Origin: Bifidobacterium breve | Lineage (GTDB): Bacteria; Actinomycetota; Actinomycetes; S36-B12 | NCBI GenBank assembly: GCA_945901095.1 | Contig: CAMDKQ010000004.1 | Span: forward strand, 1 to 45,623 | Length of the DNA: 45,623 bases | Direction of reading: 5' to 3' | Shown here: positions 8,563-16,804 of the stretch, piece after piece | How the letters are laid out: each line of letters opens with the position of its first letter | How positions within the stretch are numbered: the stretch's first letter is position 1 | Position numbers and translations under genes: made by a program | The notes under the pieces: model-generated | Seen by the model: the letters and a program-made list of their open reading frames with translations, nothing else | Told to the model about the DNA's origin: nothing | Databases searched by the model: none

Positions 8563-9657
8563 TTGGACGCTTCGGCTCCGGCGCTCAGCGTGCGGGACGT
8601 CACGAAGACATTCCAAACACCCGAGGGCGGCCAGATCAGCGCCCTCGATTCGGTGAGTTTGGATATCGCCGACGGATCCTTCATGGTGCTCCTCGGTCCC
8701 TCGGGATGCGGCAAGACGACCCTGCTGCGCTGCATAGCCGGCCTCGAGTCCCCAGACTCCGGACGGATCGACCTTCGGGGGCAACGCATCGACAACATGC
8801 CGGTTTGGCGTCGGCGGGTTAACACGGTGTTTCAGTCGTACGCCCTGTTCCCCCACATGACCGTGGCACAGAACATCGCCTTTGGACTGCAGATGGACAA
8901 GGTTCCCGGCGACATCATTAAGCGCAAGGTCGGCGAATCCCTCGACATGGTGCACCTCTCTGGCCTCGGCTCACGTAAGCCCTCTCAGCTCTCAGGCGGT
9001 CAGCAACAGCGCGTGGCTCTCGCGAGAGCCCTGGCCAAGGAACCGGAGGTCCTTCTTCTCGACGAGCCGCTTTCCGCGCTGGACCTTAAATTGCGCCGTG
9101 GCATGCAGTCAGAGCTCAAACGTCTCCAGCGCGAAACATCGATCACCTTCGTCCTCGTTACCCATGATCAAGACGAGGCGATGGCGATGGGTGATCAGGT
9201 GGCCGTGTTCAACGATGGCAGGATTGTGCAGGTAGGCGAACCTCGCGAGGTATATCTGCGCCCATGCAGCCGTTTCGTCGCCGACTTCATCGGCGAGGCG
9301 AATGTCCTCACGGGAGCCCTCGATACCTACGGTCTGGTCATTGAATCCGTGGGCTTTGTTCCACGCGATCGGCTGATGCCCGACACTCAGGCCGCCCTCG
9401 GTCAGGTTCACGTAGCCGTGCGCCCCGAGAACGTCTCTCTCCAGCTCGATCCGGTGGGGTCGGCCAAGATCATCGATGTGTCGTACGTGGGTGGCGACAT
9501 GAGGGTCGAGGCGGTTGCCGCGGCTTCAGGCACAGCAGTAAACGCGGCGGTAAGCATCGTCTCTCGGGTGCCATCGCAGGGGGTCCAGCCGCCCCGCATC
9601 GGCGACCGGGTCAGCGTCAGCTTCGCCGAGGGATCACTCACCGTGGTGGCCGACTGA
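8563..9657 (+). CDS. potA: Spermidine/putrescine-type ABC transporter ATP-binding protein (PotA-like)
   Basis: ATPase of a binding-protein-dependent importer. Walker A is GPSGCGKTTLL, the signature is LSGGQQQRVALARAL, Walker B is VLLLDEP, and the switch His lies in LVTHDQDEA. A C-terminal TOBE-like extension typical of PotA follows. I start at TTG 8563, which has GGAGGAA six bases upstream; this gives 364 residues and starts LDASAPALSV. The ORF-track start at 8521 lies in the operator region. The stop overlaps the potB start by one base. The substrate class is set mainly by the binding protein. Confidence 0.9.
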   Translation: MDASAPALSVRDVTKTFQTPEGGQISALDSVSLDIADGSFMVLLGPSGCGKTTLLRCIAGLESPDSGRIDLRGQRIDNMPVWRRRVNTVFQSYALFPHMTVAQNIAFGLQMDKVPGDIIKRKVGESLDMVHLSGLGSRKPSQLSGGQQQRVALARALAKEPEVLLLDEPLSALDLKLRRGMQSELKRLQRETSITFVLVTHDQDEAMAMGDQVAVFNDGRIVQVGEPREVYLRPCSRFVADFIGEANVLTGALDTYGLVIESVGFVPRDRLMPDTQAALGQVHVAVRPENVSLQLDPVGSAKIIDVSYVGGDMRVEAVAAASGTAVNAAVSIVSRVPSQGVQPPRIGDRVSVSFAEGSLTVVAD

Positions 9658-10601
9658 TGAAGGCACCGTGGTCCGCCACGGCTCGGCAGCGACGTCAAGC
9701 CGGGCAGGGTTCCTGGTGGAGCGGACTTCCGGGCGTCGTGTATCTCATCGCGCTGGTGTTCCTCCCGCTTGTCATCATCTTCGTCTATTCATTCCTCAGC
9801 CGGGCGAAACTCGGGGTCGGGGTCAAGTGGCAGTTCAGCCTCACCCCGTACACCGAATTGCTCTTCAGCGAGTCCCTCTCAGGAGGACGATCCTTTGACC
9901 CGACGTACCTCCAAATCATCGCGAACTCCTTCTGGTACGCAATCATCACGAGCGTCGTCTGCCTCGTCCTCTCAATACCGATCGCGCTGTGGCTCGCGAC
10001 CCGTGCGCCCGAGCGCCGCACCGCCCTCGTCTTCGCCGTCACGATCCCCTTCTGGACGAGCCTGCTGATCCGCACGTACTCCTTCATCATCATCCTCAAC
10101 GACAACGGACCGATCAACGGACTTCTCAAGGGCATTGGCATCATTGACGAACCCATTGCGATGCTCTACACGCCGTTCGCCACCGTGGTCGGGCTCGTCT
10201 ACACGTTCCTTCCGTTCATGATCCTTCCGATCTACGCCAGTGCAGAGCGATTCGACTTCCGCTTGGCGGAAGCCGCTTACGACCTCGGTGCCGCAAAGTG
10301 GACAGTCTTGCGACGTATTGTCCTCCCCAGCATCAGACCCGGGATCATCGCCGGAATGGTCCTTGTCTTCATCCCCGCGCTCGGCTCCTACCTCGCTCCC
10401 GAACTCCTTGGCGGTGGCAAAACCTCAATGATCGCCAACGTCATCGCGGCCCAGTTCGGAGCCTCCCGCAACTGGCCATTCGGTGCAGCCCTGTCCGTGC
10501 TCCTCCTCGTCATCACCCTGCTTGTCCTGGTCATCTTCGCCGTCGTCGCAAAGCGTGCGAGTCGGGCGGCAGGCCGAGGTGGATGGGAGGCCCTCATATG
10601 A
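9657..10601 (+). CDS. potB: Spermidine/putrescine-type ABC transporter permease (PotB-like)
   Basis: Inner-membrane permease of 314 residues. The first segment (LPGVVYLIALVFLPLVIIFVYSF) is followed by five more hydrophobic helices. The EAA loop reads AEAAYDLGAAKWTVLRRIVLPSIRPGI, which docks the ATPase. The ATG shares its A with the potA TGA. It pairs with the next gene as a heterodimeric channel. The charged N-terminus (residues 1-20) is cytoplasmic. Confidence 0.92.
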   Translation: MKAPWSATARQRRQAGQGSWWSGLPGVVYLIALVFLPLVIIFVYSFLSRAKLGVGVKWQFSLTPYTELLFSESLSGGRSFDPTYLQIIANSFWYAIITSVVCLVLSIPIALWLATRAPERRTALVFAVTIPFWTSLLIRTYSFIIILNDNGPINGLLKGIGIIDEPIAMLYTPFATVVGLVYTFLPFMILPIYASAERFDFRLAEAAYDLGAAKWTVLRRIVLPSIRPGIIAGMVLVFIPALGSYLAPELLGGGKTSMIANVIAAQFGASRNWPFGAALSVLLLVITLLVLVIFAVVAKRASRAAGRGGWEALI

Positions 10602-11434
10602 CGATGGACAGCATGCCGACGAGGGGTCGAAAGCGCCGACGAAACGGTGGGGTCGGCCCGGGACTGCGCGACTTCCCGACCTTCAAGGCCGTCTCATACC
10701 TCGTGTTCGTATTTCTGTACCTCCCTTTAGTCGTCGTCGTCGCATACTCGTTCAACTCAAACCGCGTCGTGAGCGTGTGGCGCGGATTTACCTTCTCGTG
10801 GTACTCCGAGGTGCTCGGCAACGACGACATCCAGCGTGCCCTCTTCAACTCGCTGAGAATCGGTGTCGTTGCCACCATTGTCTCCGTGGTGCTCGCCACC
10901 GGACTCGCGATCGGTTTGCTTACGATGGCTCGAGCCGGTCGTACCTTCGCATGGACCCTTATCGGCGCACCCCTCATCATCCCTGAGATCGTGTTCGCGA
11001 TCGGCACGCTCGCCCTGTTTGTCCAAAGTCGCATCCCACTCGGGGTCAATGCCATCACGCTGGCTCACATCGCCTTCTGCGTCCCGTTCGCACTCCTACC
11101 GATCCGAGCCCGGCTGCGTGGCGTCGACCCTGCGGTCTACGAGGCTGCCGCGGATCTCGGCGCGGGCGAGTTCACGATCTTCCGGCGCATGACACTGCCG
11201 CTCCTCGCACCGGGAATCGTCGCCGGTGCACTTCTCGCCTTCATCATCAGCCTCGACGACTTCATCGTGTCGTACTTCCTCGCCGGCCCTGGCGGCACCA
11301 CCCTGCCCGTCTACATCTTTGGGATGATCCGCAACGCTGTCACCCCAGGAGTCAATGCATTGTCCACCCTCATGCTCGTCGCGAGCATCCTCATCGTTTC
11401 ACTGTCCTATCTGTTGGCCCGAAAAAGGAGATAA
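10598..11434 (+). CDS. potC: Spermidine/putrescine-type ABC transporter permease (PotC-like)
   Basis: Second permease. The ORF track begins 100 codons upstream in potB. The ATG at 10598 overlaps the potB stop as ATGA, follows GGGAGG, and gives 278 residues. Six hydrophobic segments are visible, and the EAA loop reads YEAAADLGAGEFTIFRRMTLPLLAPGI. LLAFIISLDDFIVSYFLAGPG matches the PotC C-terminal region. An Arg/Lys-rich N-terminus (RGRKRRRN) obeys the positive-inside rule. Confidence 0.93.
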   Translation: MTMDSMPTRGRKRRRNGGVGPGLRDFPTFKAVSYLVFVFLYLPLVVVVAYSFNSNRVVSVWRGFTFSWYSEVLGNDDIQRALFNSLRIGVVATIVSVVLATGLAIGLLTMARAGRTFAWTLIGAPLIIPEIVFAIGTLALFVQSRIPLGVNAITLAHIAFCVPFALLPIRARLRGVDPAVYEAAADLGAGEFTIFRRMTLPLLAPGIVAGALLAFIISLDDFIVSYFLAGPGGTTLPVYIFGMIRNAVTPGVNALSTLMLVASILIVSLSYLLARKRR

Positions 11435-11437
11435 GGA

Positions 11438-12592
11438 ATGATCGCAATGAAGACACGACGCGGATTCGCCGCAGCGTTCGCGCTGAGCGCAGCCAGCGTC
11501 ATGATCCTGGCCGGATGCGGAGGCGAGGCCACCCCGGCCGGTGCCGCCGCGACCGAGCCTGCTGCACCAGCAGCAAGTGAGGCGGCTGCGTCAGCTCCCG
11601 CAGCTGACTTCCCGACCGCAAACGGAGGTGAACTCAACCTCTACAACTGGACCGACTACATCTCGCCTGAGGTGCTCAAGCGCTTCGAGACCGAGACAGG
11701 CATCAAGGTCAACCTCGATAACTTCGACTCAAACGAGACCCTGCTCGCCAAGCTCCAGGCCGGTGGTGCCAACTACGACGTCATCGTCCCGAGTGACTAT
11801 ATGGTCGCCCAGATGATCGAACTCGGCTTGCTCGAGCAGGTGAATCCGGCTTCATTCCCCAACGGCCAGAACATCAAGCCAGCGTTCCTTGACGTCTACT
11901 TCGATCAGGGACGCGGCTACACGGCGCCGTACATGTACGGCACCACAGGCATCGCCTACGACCCCAGCAAGACCGGCGGGCCAGTCACGAGTTGGGCCGA
12001 CTTCTTCTCACCGAGCAGCCCTGCCGCCGGTAAAGTTGGCACACTCAACGATCAGGTCGAGGTCGTCCACGCGGCCCTGCGTGCCGTCGGCGCCCAGCCC
12101 TGCTCCACCGACAAGGCCGACTACGTCAAGGTCGAGAGCCTGCTCGCGGACTGGAAGCCAGGCGTTGCCGTCATCAACTCAGACGGTGTCATCGGCCGTA
12201 TGGCGAGTGGCGAACAGTCAATGCACATGATGTGGAACGGTGCCTTCCACCGAGCCAAGGCCGACAACGCTGGGCTCGAATACGCATTCCCGTCCGAGGG
12301 TCTCAACCTCTGGCAGGACAACTTCGCGGTGCCAGTAGGAGCCCAGAACGTTGACAACGCGAAGATCTTCATCAACTGGATGATGGATCCCGCAAACATC
12401 GGCGAGGCGACCAACTTCGTCGGCTACGACAACGGCATCACTGGTTCGGACGCCTTCATGGATGCCGAGATCGCCGGCGACCCAGCAGTCGTCATGTCGG
12501 CGGAAAACGCCGCTCTGGCGAAGCCGACCCCGGGTTGCTCCGTTGAGGCCATCGACCTGTACGACCAGGTCTGGACCACCTTTAAGAAGTAG
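11438..12592 (+). CDS. potD: Polyamine-type solute-binding lipoprotein (PotD-like)
   Basis: Extracytoplasmic binding protein of 384 residues with a lipoprotein signal peptide (lipobox LAGC) and an Ala/Pro/Ser linker. Compared from memory with E. coli PotD, the polyamine contacts look kept: the YNWTDY segment (PotD YNWTEY), PSDY for Tyr85, DQVE for Asp168/Glu171, MMWNG for Trp229 and LWQDN for Trp255/Asp257. This supports a cationic amine ligand, though spermidine, putrescine or a modified amine cannot be told apart. AAGGAG precedes the ATG. A strong hairpin follows the TAG stop, consistent with extra stability for this highly needed subunit. Confidence 0.9.
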   Translation: MIAMKTRRGFAAAFALSAASVMILAGCGGEATPAGAAATEPAAPAASEAAASAPAADFPTANGGELNLYNWTDYISPEVLKRFETETGIKVNLDNFDSNETLLAKLQAGGANYDVIVPSDYMVAQMIELGLLEQVNPASFPNGQNIKPAFLDVYFDQGRGYTAPYMYGTTGIAYDPSKTGGPVTSWADFFSPSSPAAGKVGTLNDQVEVVHAALRAVGAQPCSTDKADYVKVESLLADWKPGVAVINSDGVIGRMASGEQSMHMMWNGAFHRAKADNAGLEYAFPSEGLNLWQDNFAVPVGAQNVDNAKIFINWMMDPANIGEATNFVGYDNGITGSDAFMDAEIAGDPAVVMSAENAALAKPTPGCSVEAIDLYDQVWTTFKK

Positions 12593-12628
12593 TCCATCCA
12601 AGAAAGGCAAGTGCAGGTCACCCACCCC

Positions 12629-12669
12629 GCTCGGGTGGCACCGCGGCTCATTCGCGCTGCCACCCGAGC
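12629..12669 (+). terminator. Perfect 12-bp hairpin between potD and the amidohydrolase gene
   Basis: GCTCGGGTGGCA (12629-12640) pairs perfectly with TGCCACCCGAGC (12658-12669) around a 17-base loop, and flanking C-rich and G-rich runs can extend it. No U-tract follows. I read it as a partial terminator or 3'-end stabiliser that sets the ratio of transporter to downstream enzyme mRNA. Confidence 0.6.
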
Positions 12670-12729
12670 CCGGGGGTAACCACATCATCACGACAACCAT
12701 CGGCACGTTGACGACACGATCGGAGCACT

Positions 12730-14367
12730 GTGAGCACGACCAGCCCAGGAAAGGTCACCCGCATCGAGAACGCCATCGTCTGGACCGGTCGGCAAATTCC
12801 CGGCACCGCTGATTACGCCGTCACCGATGCCATTGCCTTCGTCGGAGATCGCGTCCTCGCGCTCGGCCAAGCCGCACGCTCGATGGCAGCAGACCACGTC
12901 ATCGACGCTGAGGGCGGATTCATTTGCCACGCGTTCGGAGACGGCCATGTGCACTCGATCTTCGGCGGCCTTGAGCAGCAGTTCGCGCCGGTTCGGGGCC
13001 ATGGCGACCCGCAGGGGATCGCCAGAGCGGTCGGCGAGTGGGCCCGGGCCCACCCAGAGGTCCCCTGGATCAGGGGCGAGGGCTTCGACCATACGCTCGC
13101 GCCCAGTGGAATCTTCCACGCTGCCTGGCTTGATGCCGAGGTGCCGGACCGTCCGGTCGTCCTCCGGGCAACCGACTACCACACCGTCTGGGTGAACAGC
13201 GCCGCCCTGCGGCTCACGGGCTATGAGCGCGGCGTTACCCAGCCGCACGACGGGGAGATCGTCTGCGACGAAATGGGAGACCCGACCGGAACCCTGCGCG
13301 AGTGGGGTGCGTGGCGACCGGTCTACGACCTCATGCCCGAGGTACCCCTCGAGATGCGGATGGCCGCCATTGAGCACGCGGCTCGCTCATTCGCATCTTC
13401 TGGCCTCGCTTGGGTTCAGGATGCCTGGGTTGAACGCGCCGACGTCAATACCTGGATCGAGGCTTCCACTCGTGGTCTCCTCACCTTCCGCGCCGACCTC
13501 GCGCTCTGGGCCGATCCCAATTCGTGGCGAGATCAACTCGCCGGGTTCTCAGAGGACCGCGCACGGGTCGCTGCCCACGGCTCTCCTGCACTGTCGGCCA
13601 ACACGATCAAGTTCTTCGCCGATGGCGTTATCGAATCGGGCACGGGTGCGCTCCTTGAGCCCTACTGCGATTGCCCCCACTCAAAGGGCATGCCGAACTG
13701 GGATACCGCCGAACTCGCTCTGGCAGTCACAGCGATCGATGCCCTCGGATTTAATGCGCATATTCACGCAATCGGTGATGGGGCCGCGCGGATGGCTCTC
13801 GATGGGATTGAGTCCGCAATCATCGCCAACGGTCCGCGTGACCGACGGCCCGTCATTGTCCATCTCCAACTTGTCGATGATGCGGATCTGCCACGATTTG
13901 CGGCCCTCGGTGTTGTCGCCAACTTCGAGCCCTACTGGGCGAAGTTCGACTCCTGGCAGACGGAGTTGACGGCCCCAAGACTTGGTGAGCTGCGCACGAG
14001 TCGGCAGTACCTCATGAAGACCCTCGTTGATTCCGGAGCGACCGTCTCGTTTGGCAGCGACTGGCCGGTGACCACCTATGCCCCACTGGCAGGCATCCAG
14101 GTCGCGGTCAACCGCCGTATGTCAGCTGATCCGGTGGACGAGCCCTGGCTCCCGGGTGAGCGCGTCAGTGTCGAGCAAGCGCTTGCCGCCTACACCTCTG
14201 GGGTCGGCTGGCAGACCGCTCAGCAAGACGAAGGGATGCTCCGCCCTGGTGGACGTGCCGATGTGGTGTGGCTTGCGAAGGATCCTCGTGCCGTCGATCC
14301 GATGGCGATCGATGAGATAGCGATTCTGGGCACCTGGTCATCCGGCGTGCGGGTTCACGGGGGTTAG
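12730..14367 (+). CDS. YtcJ-like metal-dependent amidohydrolase (N-substituted formamide deformylase type)
   Basis: Amidohydrolase_3 superfamily, 545 residues, cytoplasmic (no signal peptide). Likely metal-site motifs are DGHVH (His73/His75), IKFFADGVIESGTGALLEPY, HIHAIGDGAARM, VHLQLVDDADLPRF and FGSDWPV. Family members cleave C-N bonds in varied amides. The best known, NfdA, releases formate from N-substituted formamides. The first metal motif is preceded by GFICHAFGDGH instead of the usual PGFIDSHVH, which may reflect a distinct subgroup. The start is GTG at 12730 with a modest CGGAG upstream. Two bases separate it from the urease-like genes, so I infer a shared pathway in which this enzyme could trim an amide before or after the urease-like step. 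Confidence 0.88.
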   Translation: MSTTSPGKVTRIENAIVWTGRQIPGTADYAVTDAIAFVGDRVLALGQAARSMAADHVIDAEGGFICHAFGDGHVHSIFGGLEQQFAPVRGHGDPQGIARAVGEWARAHPEVPWIRGEGFDHTLAPSGIFHAAWLDAEVPDRPVVLRATDYHTVWVNSAALRLTGYERGVTQPHDGEIVCDEMGDPTGTLREWGAWRPVYDLMPEVPLEMRMAAIEHAARSFASSGLAWVQDAWVERADVNTWIEASTRGLLTFRADLALWADPNSWRDQLAGFSEDRARVAAHGSPALSANTIKFFADGVIESGTGALLEPYCDCPHSKGMPNWDTAELALAVTAIDALGFNAHIHAIGDGAARMALDGIESAIIANGPRDRRPVIVHLQLVDDADLPRFAALGVVANFEPYWAKFDSWQTELTAPRLGELRTSRQYLMKTLVDSGATVSFGSDWPVTTYAPLAGIQVAVNRRMSADPVDEPWLPGERVSVEQALAAYTSGVGWQTAQQDEGMLRPGGRADVVWLAKDPRAVDPMAIDEIAILGTWSSGVRVHGG

Positions 14368-14369
14368 GA

Positions 14370-15119
14370 ATGGCGCTCACCCCGGGCGAGGCGGACCGGC
14401 TGCTCCTGTACACCCAGGGGCTCCTCGCTCGTGAGCGACATGCTCGCGGACTTCGACTGAACGTCCCCGAGTCGACCGCGATCATCGCGAATGCTGTGTG
14501 CGAGGCCGCTCGTGACGGCAAGGATCTTGTGTCGGCGCGCGAGACCGGTCGCAGCGTTCTCGGCGCTGCCGATGTTCTTCCGGGGGTCGTTGAGATCGTC
14601 ACGGACGTGTCAGTCGAGGCGCGGTTCGACGACGGAACTCGACTCGTGGTCGTCCGCGACCCGTTCAGAACATCACACGAATCTTCAACGTCTGTAGTCG
14701 AATCACCGGCAATCCCATCGAGCGGTGTCATTCGCATCGAGAATTGCGCTCTGACGCCAATCGGTCTCACCTCGCACATCCATCTGGCCGAGGTCAACCC
14801 GCGGCTCCGTCTCGATCGCGAGGCGGCCTATGGCCACCGCCTGGCGATCCCCAGCGGCGACACCATCTGGATCCAACCGGGCGAGACCATCGAGCTTGGA
14901 ATCCAGCCGATCGCTGGGTCTCGAGTCGTCATCGGAAATACTGGGGTTATCGATGGATCCCTTGACGATCCCATCTTGCGCCGACGAGCACTCGACACTC
15001 TGCACGCCTGCGGGTACCTCGATACTCAAGCCCGGCCGGCAACGGGATCGCCGGCGGAAATGCCCCCGGCGGATGATGCCGTGAGCATGCTCATCCAGCA
15101 CCGACAGGCGAACCAATGA
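14370..15119 (+). CDS. ureAB: Fused urease gamma-beta subunit homologue
   Basis: Residues 1 to about 100 match the urease gamma subunit (LTPGEADRLLLYT, ARGLRLNVPES, ARDGKDL). Residues from about 113 to 198 match the beta subunit (SHIHLAEVNPRLRLDREAAYG, then IPSGDTIWIQPGE). The two are joined in one 249-residue chain, as also known in Helicobacter UreA and some actinobacteria. Gamma and beta carry no metal ligands and form the trimeric scaffold around alpha. The C-terminal 50 residues after SLDDPILRRR have no obvious urease counterpart. The ATG follows GTTAGGA. The stop overlaps the alpha-like gene as ATGA, so the two are coupled. Confidence 0.9.
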   Translation: MALTPGEADRLLLYTQGLLARERHARGLRLNVPESTAIIANAVCEAARDGKDLVSARETGRSVLGAADVLPGVVEIVTDVSVEARFDDGTRLVVVRDPFRTSHESSTSVVESPAIPSSGVIRIENCALTPIGLTSHIHLAEVNPRLRLDREAAYGHRLAIPSGDTIWIQPGETIELGIQPIAGSRVVIGNTGVIDGSLDDPILRRRALDTLHACGYLDTQARPATGSPAEMPPADDAVSMLIQHRQANQ

Positions 15120-16786
15120 CAGCGCACCCTCGACCCTACGGGCCGATCCGCGGAGACATCGTCGACCTCGGTGACACAGGCCTACGACTCCGGATCACCA
15201 GTCGTGTCGACGACGAACACGATGAGTTCCGGGTCGGCTTCGCGAAGTCTGGCCGCGATGGCATCGGGCTTCGAGGGGCCACGACAGGCGACTCCTGCGA
15301 CCTCGTCATCACGAATGTCATCGTCCTTGATCCGGTGGACGGGGTGCAGGTCGCGAGCATCGGGATCCGCCAGGGCCGAATTTGCGGGATTGGCCGCGCC
15401 GGCAATCCTGATACGAGCGATGGCGTCGATCTCATCGTTGGGACGAGCACGGTGGTTATCGATGGTGATGGACTCATTGCGACTCCGGGTGGCATCGACA
15501 CCCATGTACACAGCCTGAGTCCGCGCGTCTTCGATGCAGAGATTTCTTCGGGAGTCACGACGGTGATAGGTCAGGAGGCCGGACCAATGTGGGGGGTCGG
15601 GCTCGGTTCACGCTGGGTCATTGACCGTGCACTGCGGGCAATGGACGCCTTCCCGGTGAACATCGGACTCCTCGGTCGCGGCTCATCCTCCAACCCGCAG
15701 TCAATCCGCGAATCCCTTCACGCCCATGCATGTGGTCTCAAGGTGCACGAGGACACCGGAGCGACCCTGCGAACCATCGACACCGCCCTTCGCATGGCGG
15801 ATGAAGCCGATGTTCAGGTCGCGCTCCACACCGATGGCCTGAACGAGACCCTTTCGGTGGCCGACACCATCGCTGTCATCAGCGGCCGAGCGATCCACGC
15901 CTTTCACGTCGAAGGGTGCGGAGGCGGTCATGCACCTGATGTCCTGCGTCTCGCCGGGCACGACCACATCTTTACTTCCTCCACGAACCCGACGCTCCCG
16001 TATGGGTTGAATGCTGTAGAAGAGCATCTCGACATGATCATGTTCTGCCATGGAATGGATGCGGACCGGGCGAGCGACGTGCGCATCGCACGCGCCCGAG
16101 TGCGCGCTGCGACGATGGCCGCCGAAAGTCGCCTGCATGACCTAGGGGTAATCCACATGACCTCCTCGGATGCTCAAGGTATGGGGCGGGCAGGTGAGAC
16201 CTGGTGGCGGACCTTCGCCCTAGCCGGGGTCGTCGCCTCCACCGATCCGGGGCGGGCCGATCGTTCAGAGGCGGATGACGACAATGAACGAATCCTTCGC
16301 TACCTGGCGAAGATCACCGTCAATCCGGCAATCGTCCATGGCATCGTTCATGAGGTTGGGAGGCTCGCACCCGGGTTTCTCGCCGACATAGCCTTGTGGA
16401 GGCCCGAGATGTTCGCGGCCAAGCCCTGGCTCGTACTCAAGGGCGGATTCCCAGCGTGGGGGGTGACCGGGGACCCAAATGCAAGCATCGACTCCGCCCA
16501 GCCCCTCATCCTCGCCGAGCAGTTCGGAGCGATTGGCGCGGCGCCGAGCGACCTGTCGTTCCTGATATCCAACAGCGAAGCATTGGCACAGGGCCCCGCG
16601 CCAATGGCACGGCGGGCGATCGCGACATCAGGCTGCCGGACAATCCGGTCAAGTGATCTTGTCAGACACAGTGAGCCGGGTGAGGTCCGAGTGTCCGCTC
16701 AGGGGGATGTGGTCACGTGGAACGGCGATACCCTCACCCTTGACCCAGTCCGCCAGGTGCCGCTCTCGAGGTTGCATTTCTGGTAA
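15116..16786 (+). CDS. ureC: Urease alpha-subunit homologue with altered substrate loop
   Basis: At 556 residues this aligns along the whole urease alpha chain. Every expected metal ligand is kept: His130 and His132 (DTHVH), Lys209 for carbamylation and His211 (GLKVHED), His238 (ALHTD), His264 (FHVEGCGGGH), His312 (FCHGMD) and Asp352 (SSDAQGMG). The catalytic flap Cys311-His312 and Arg328 are also present. The pocket differs: the near-invariant THATTCTPGP loop is replaced by the shorter VGLGSR (residues 161-166, four fewer), the Ala after SSDxQ is Gly, and the residue after HxH is Ser, not Trp. By established urease structures this loop and Ala line the urea site. I therefore infer a binuclear-metal hydrolase with another substrate, though urea is not excluded. 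No ureD, E, F or G lies in the window. Confidence 0.85.
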   Translation: MTAHPRPYGPIRGDIVDLGDTGLRLRITSRVDDEHDEFRVGFAKSGRDGIGLRGATTGDSCDLVITNVIVLDPVDGVQVASIGIRQGRICGIGRAGNPDTSDGVDLIVGTSTVVIDGDGLIATPGGIDTHVHSLSPRVFDAEISSGVTTVIGQEAGPMWGVGLGSRWVIDRALRAMDAFPVNIGLLGRGSSSNPQSIRESLHAHACGLKVHEDTGATLRTIDTALRMADEADVQVALHTDGLNETLSVADTIAVISGRAIHAFHVEGCGGGHAPDVLRLAGHDHIFTSSTNPTLPYGLNAVEEHLDMIMFCHGMDADRASDVRIARARVRAATMAAESRLHDLGVIHMTSSDAQGMGRAGETWWRTFALAGVVASTDPGRADRSEADDDNERILRYLAKITVNPAIVHGIVHEVGRLAPGFLADIALWRPEMFAAKPWLVLKGGFPAWGVTGDPNASIDSAQPLILAEQFGAIGAAPSDLSFLISNSEALAQGPAPMARRAIATSGCRTIRSSDLVRHSEPGEVRVSAQGDVVTWNGDTLTLDPVRQVPLSRLHFW

Positions 16787-16804
16787 TTGCCTAGGCAGGC
16801 CAGC

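Noticed and set aside
10298-10597. N-terminal 100 codons of the potC ORF
   Set aside because: They overlap potB in another frame; the ATGA overlap and GGGAGG site fix the start at 10598.
12688-13377. 229-aa minus-strand ORF
   Set aside because: Shadow of the amidohydrolase gene; no recognisable motif.
16788-16797. TGCCTAGGCA palindrome between ureC-like and rbpA
   Set aside because: Ten bases only and no loop or U-tract; could be chance at a convergent junction.
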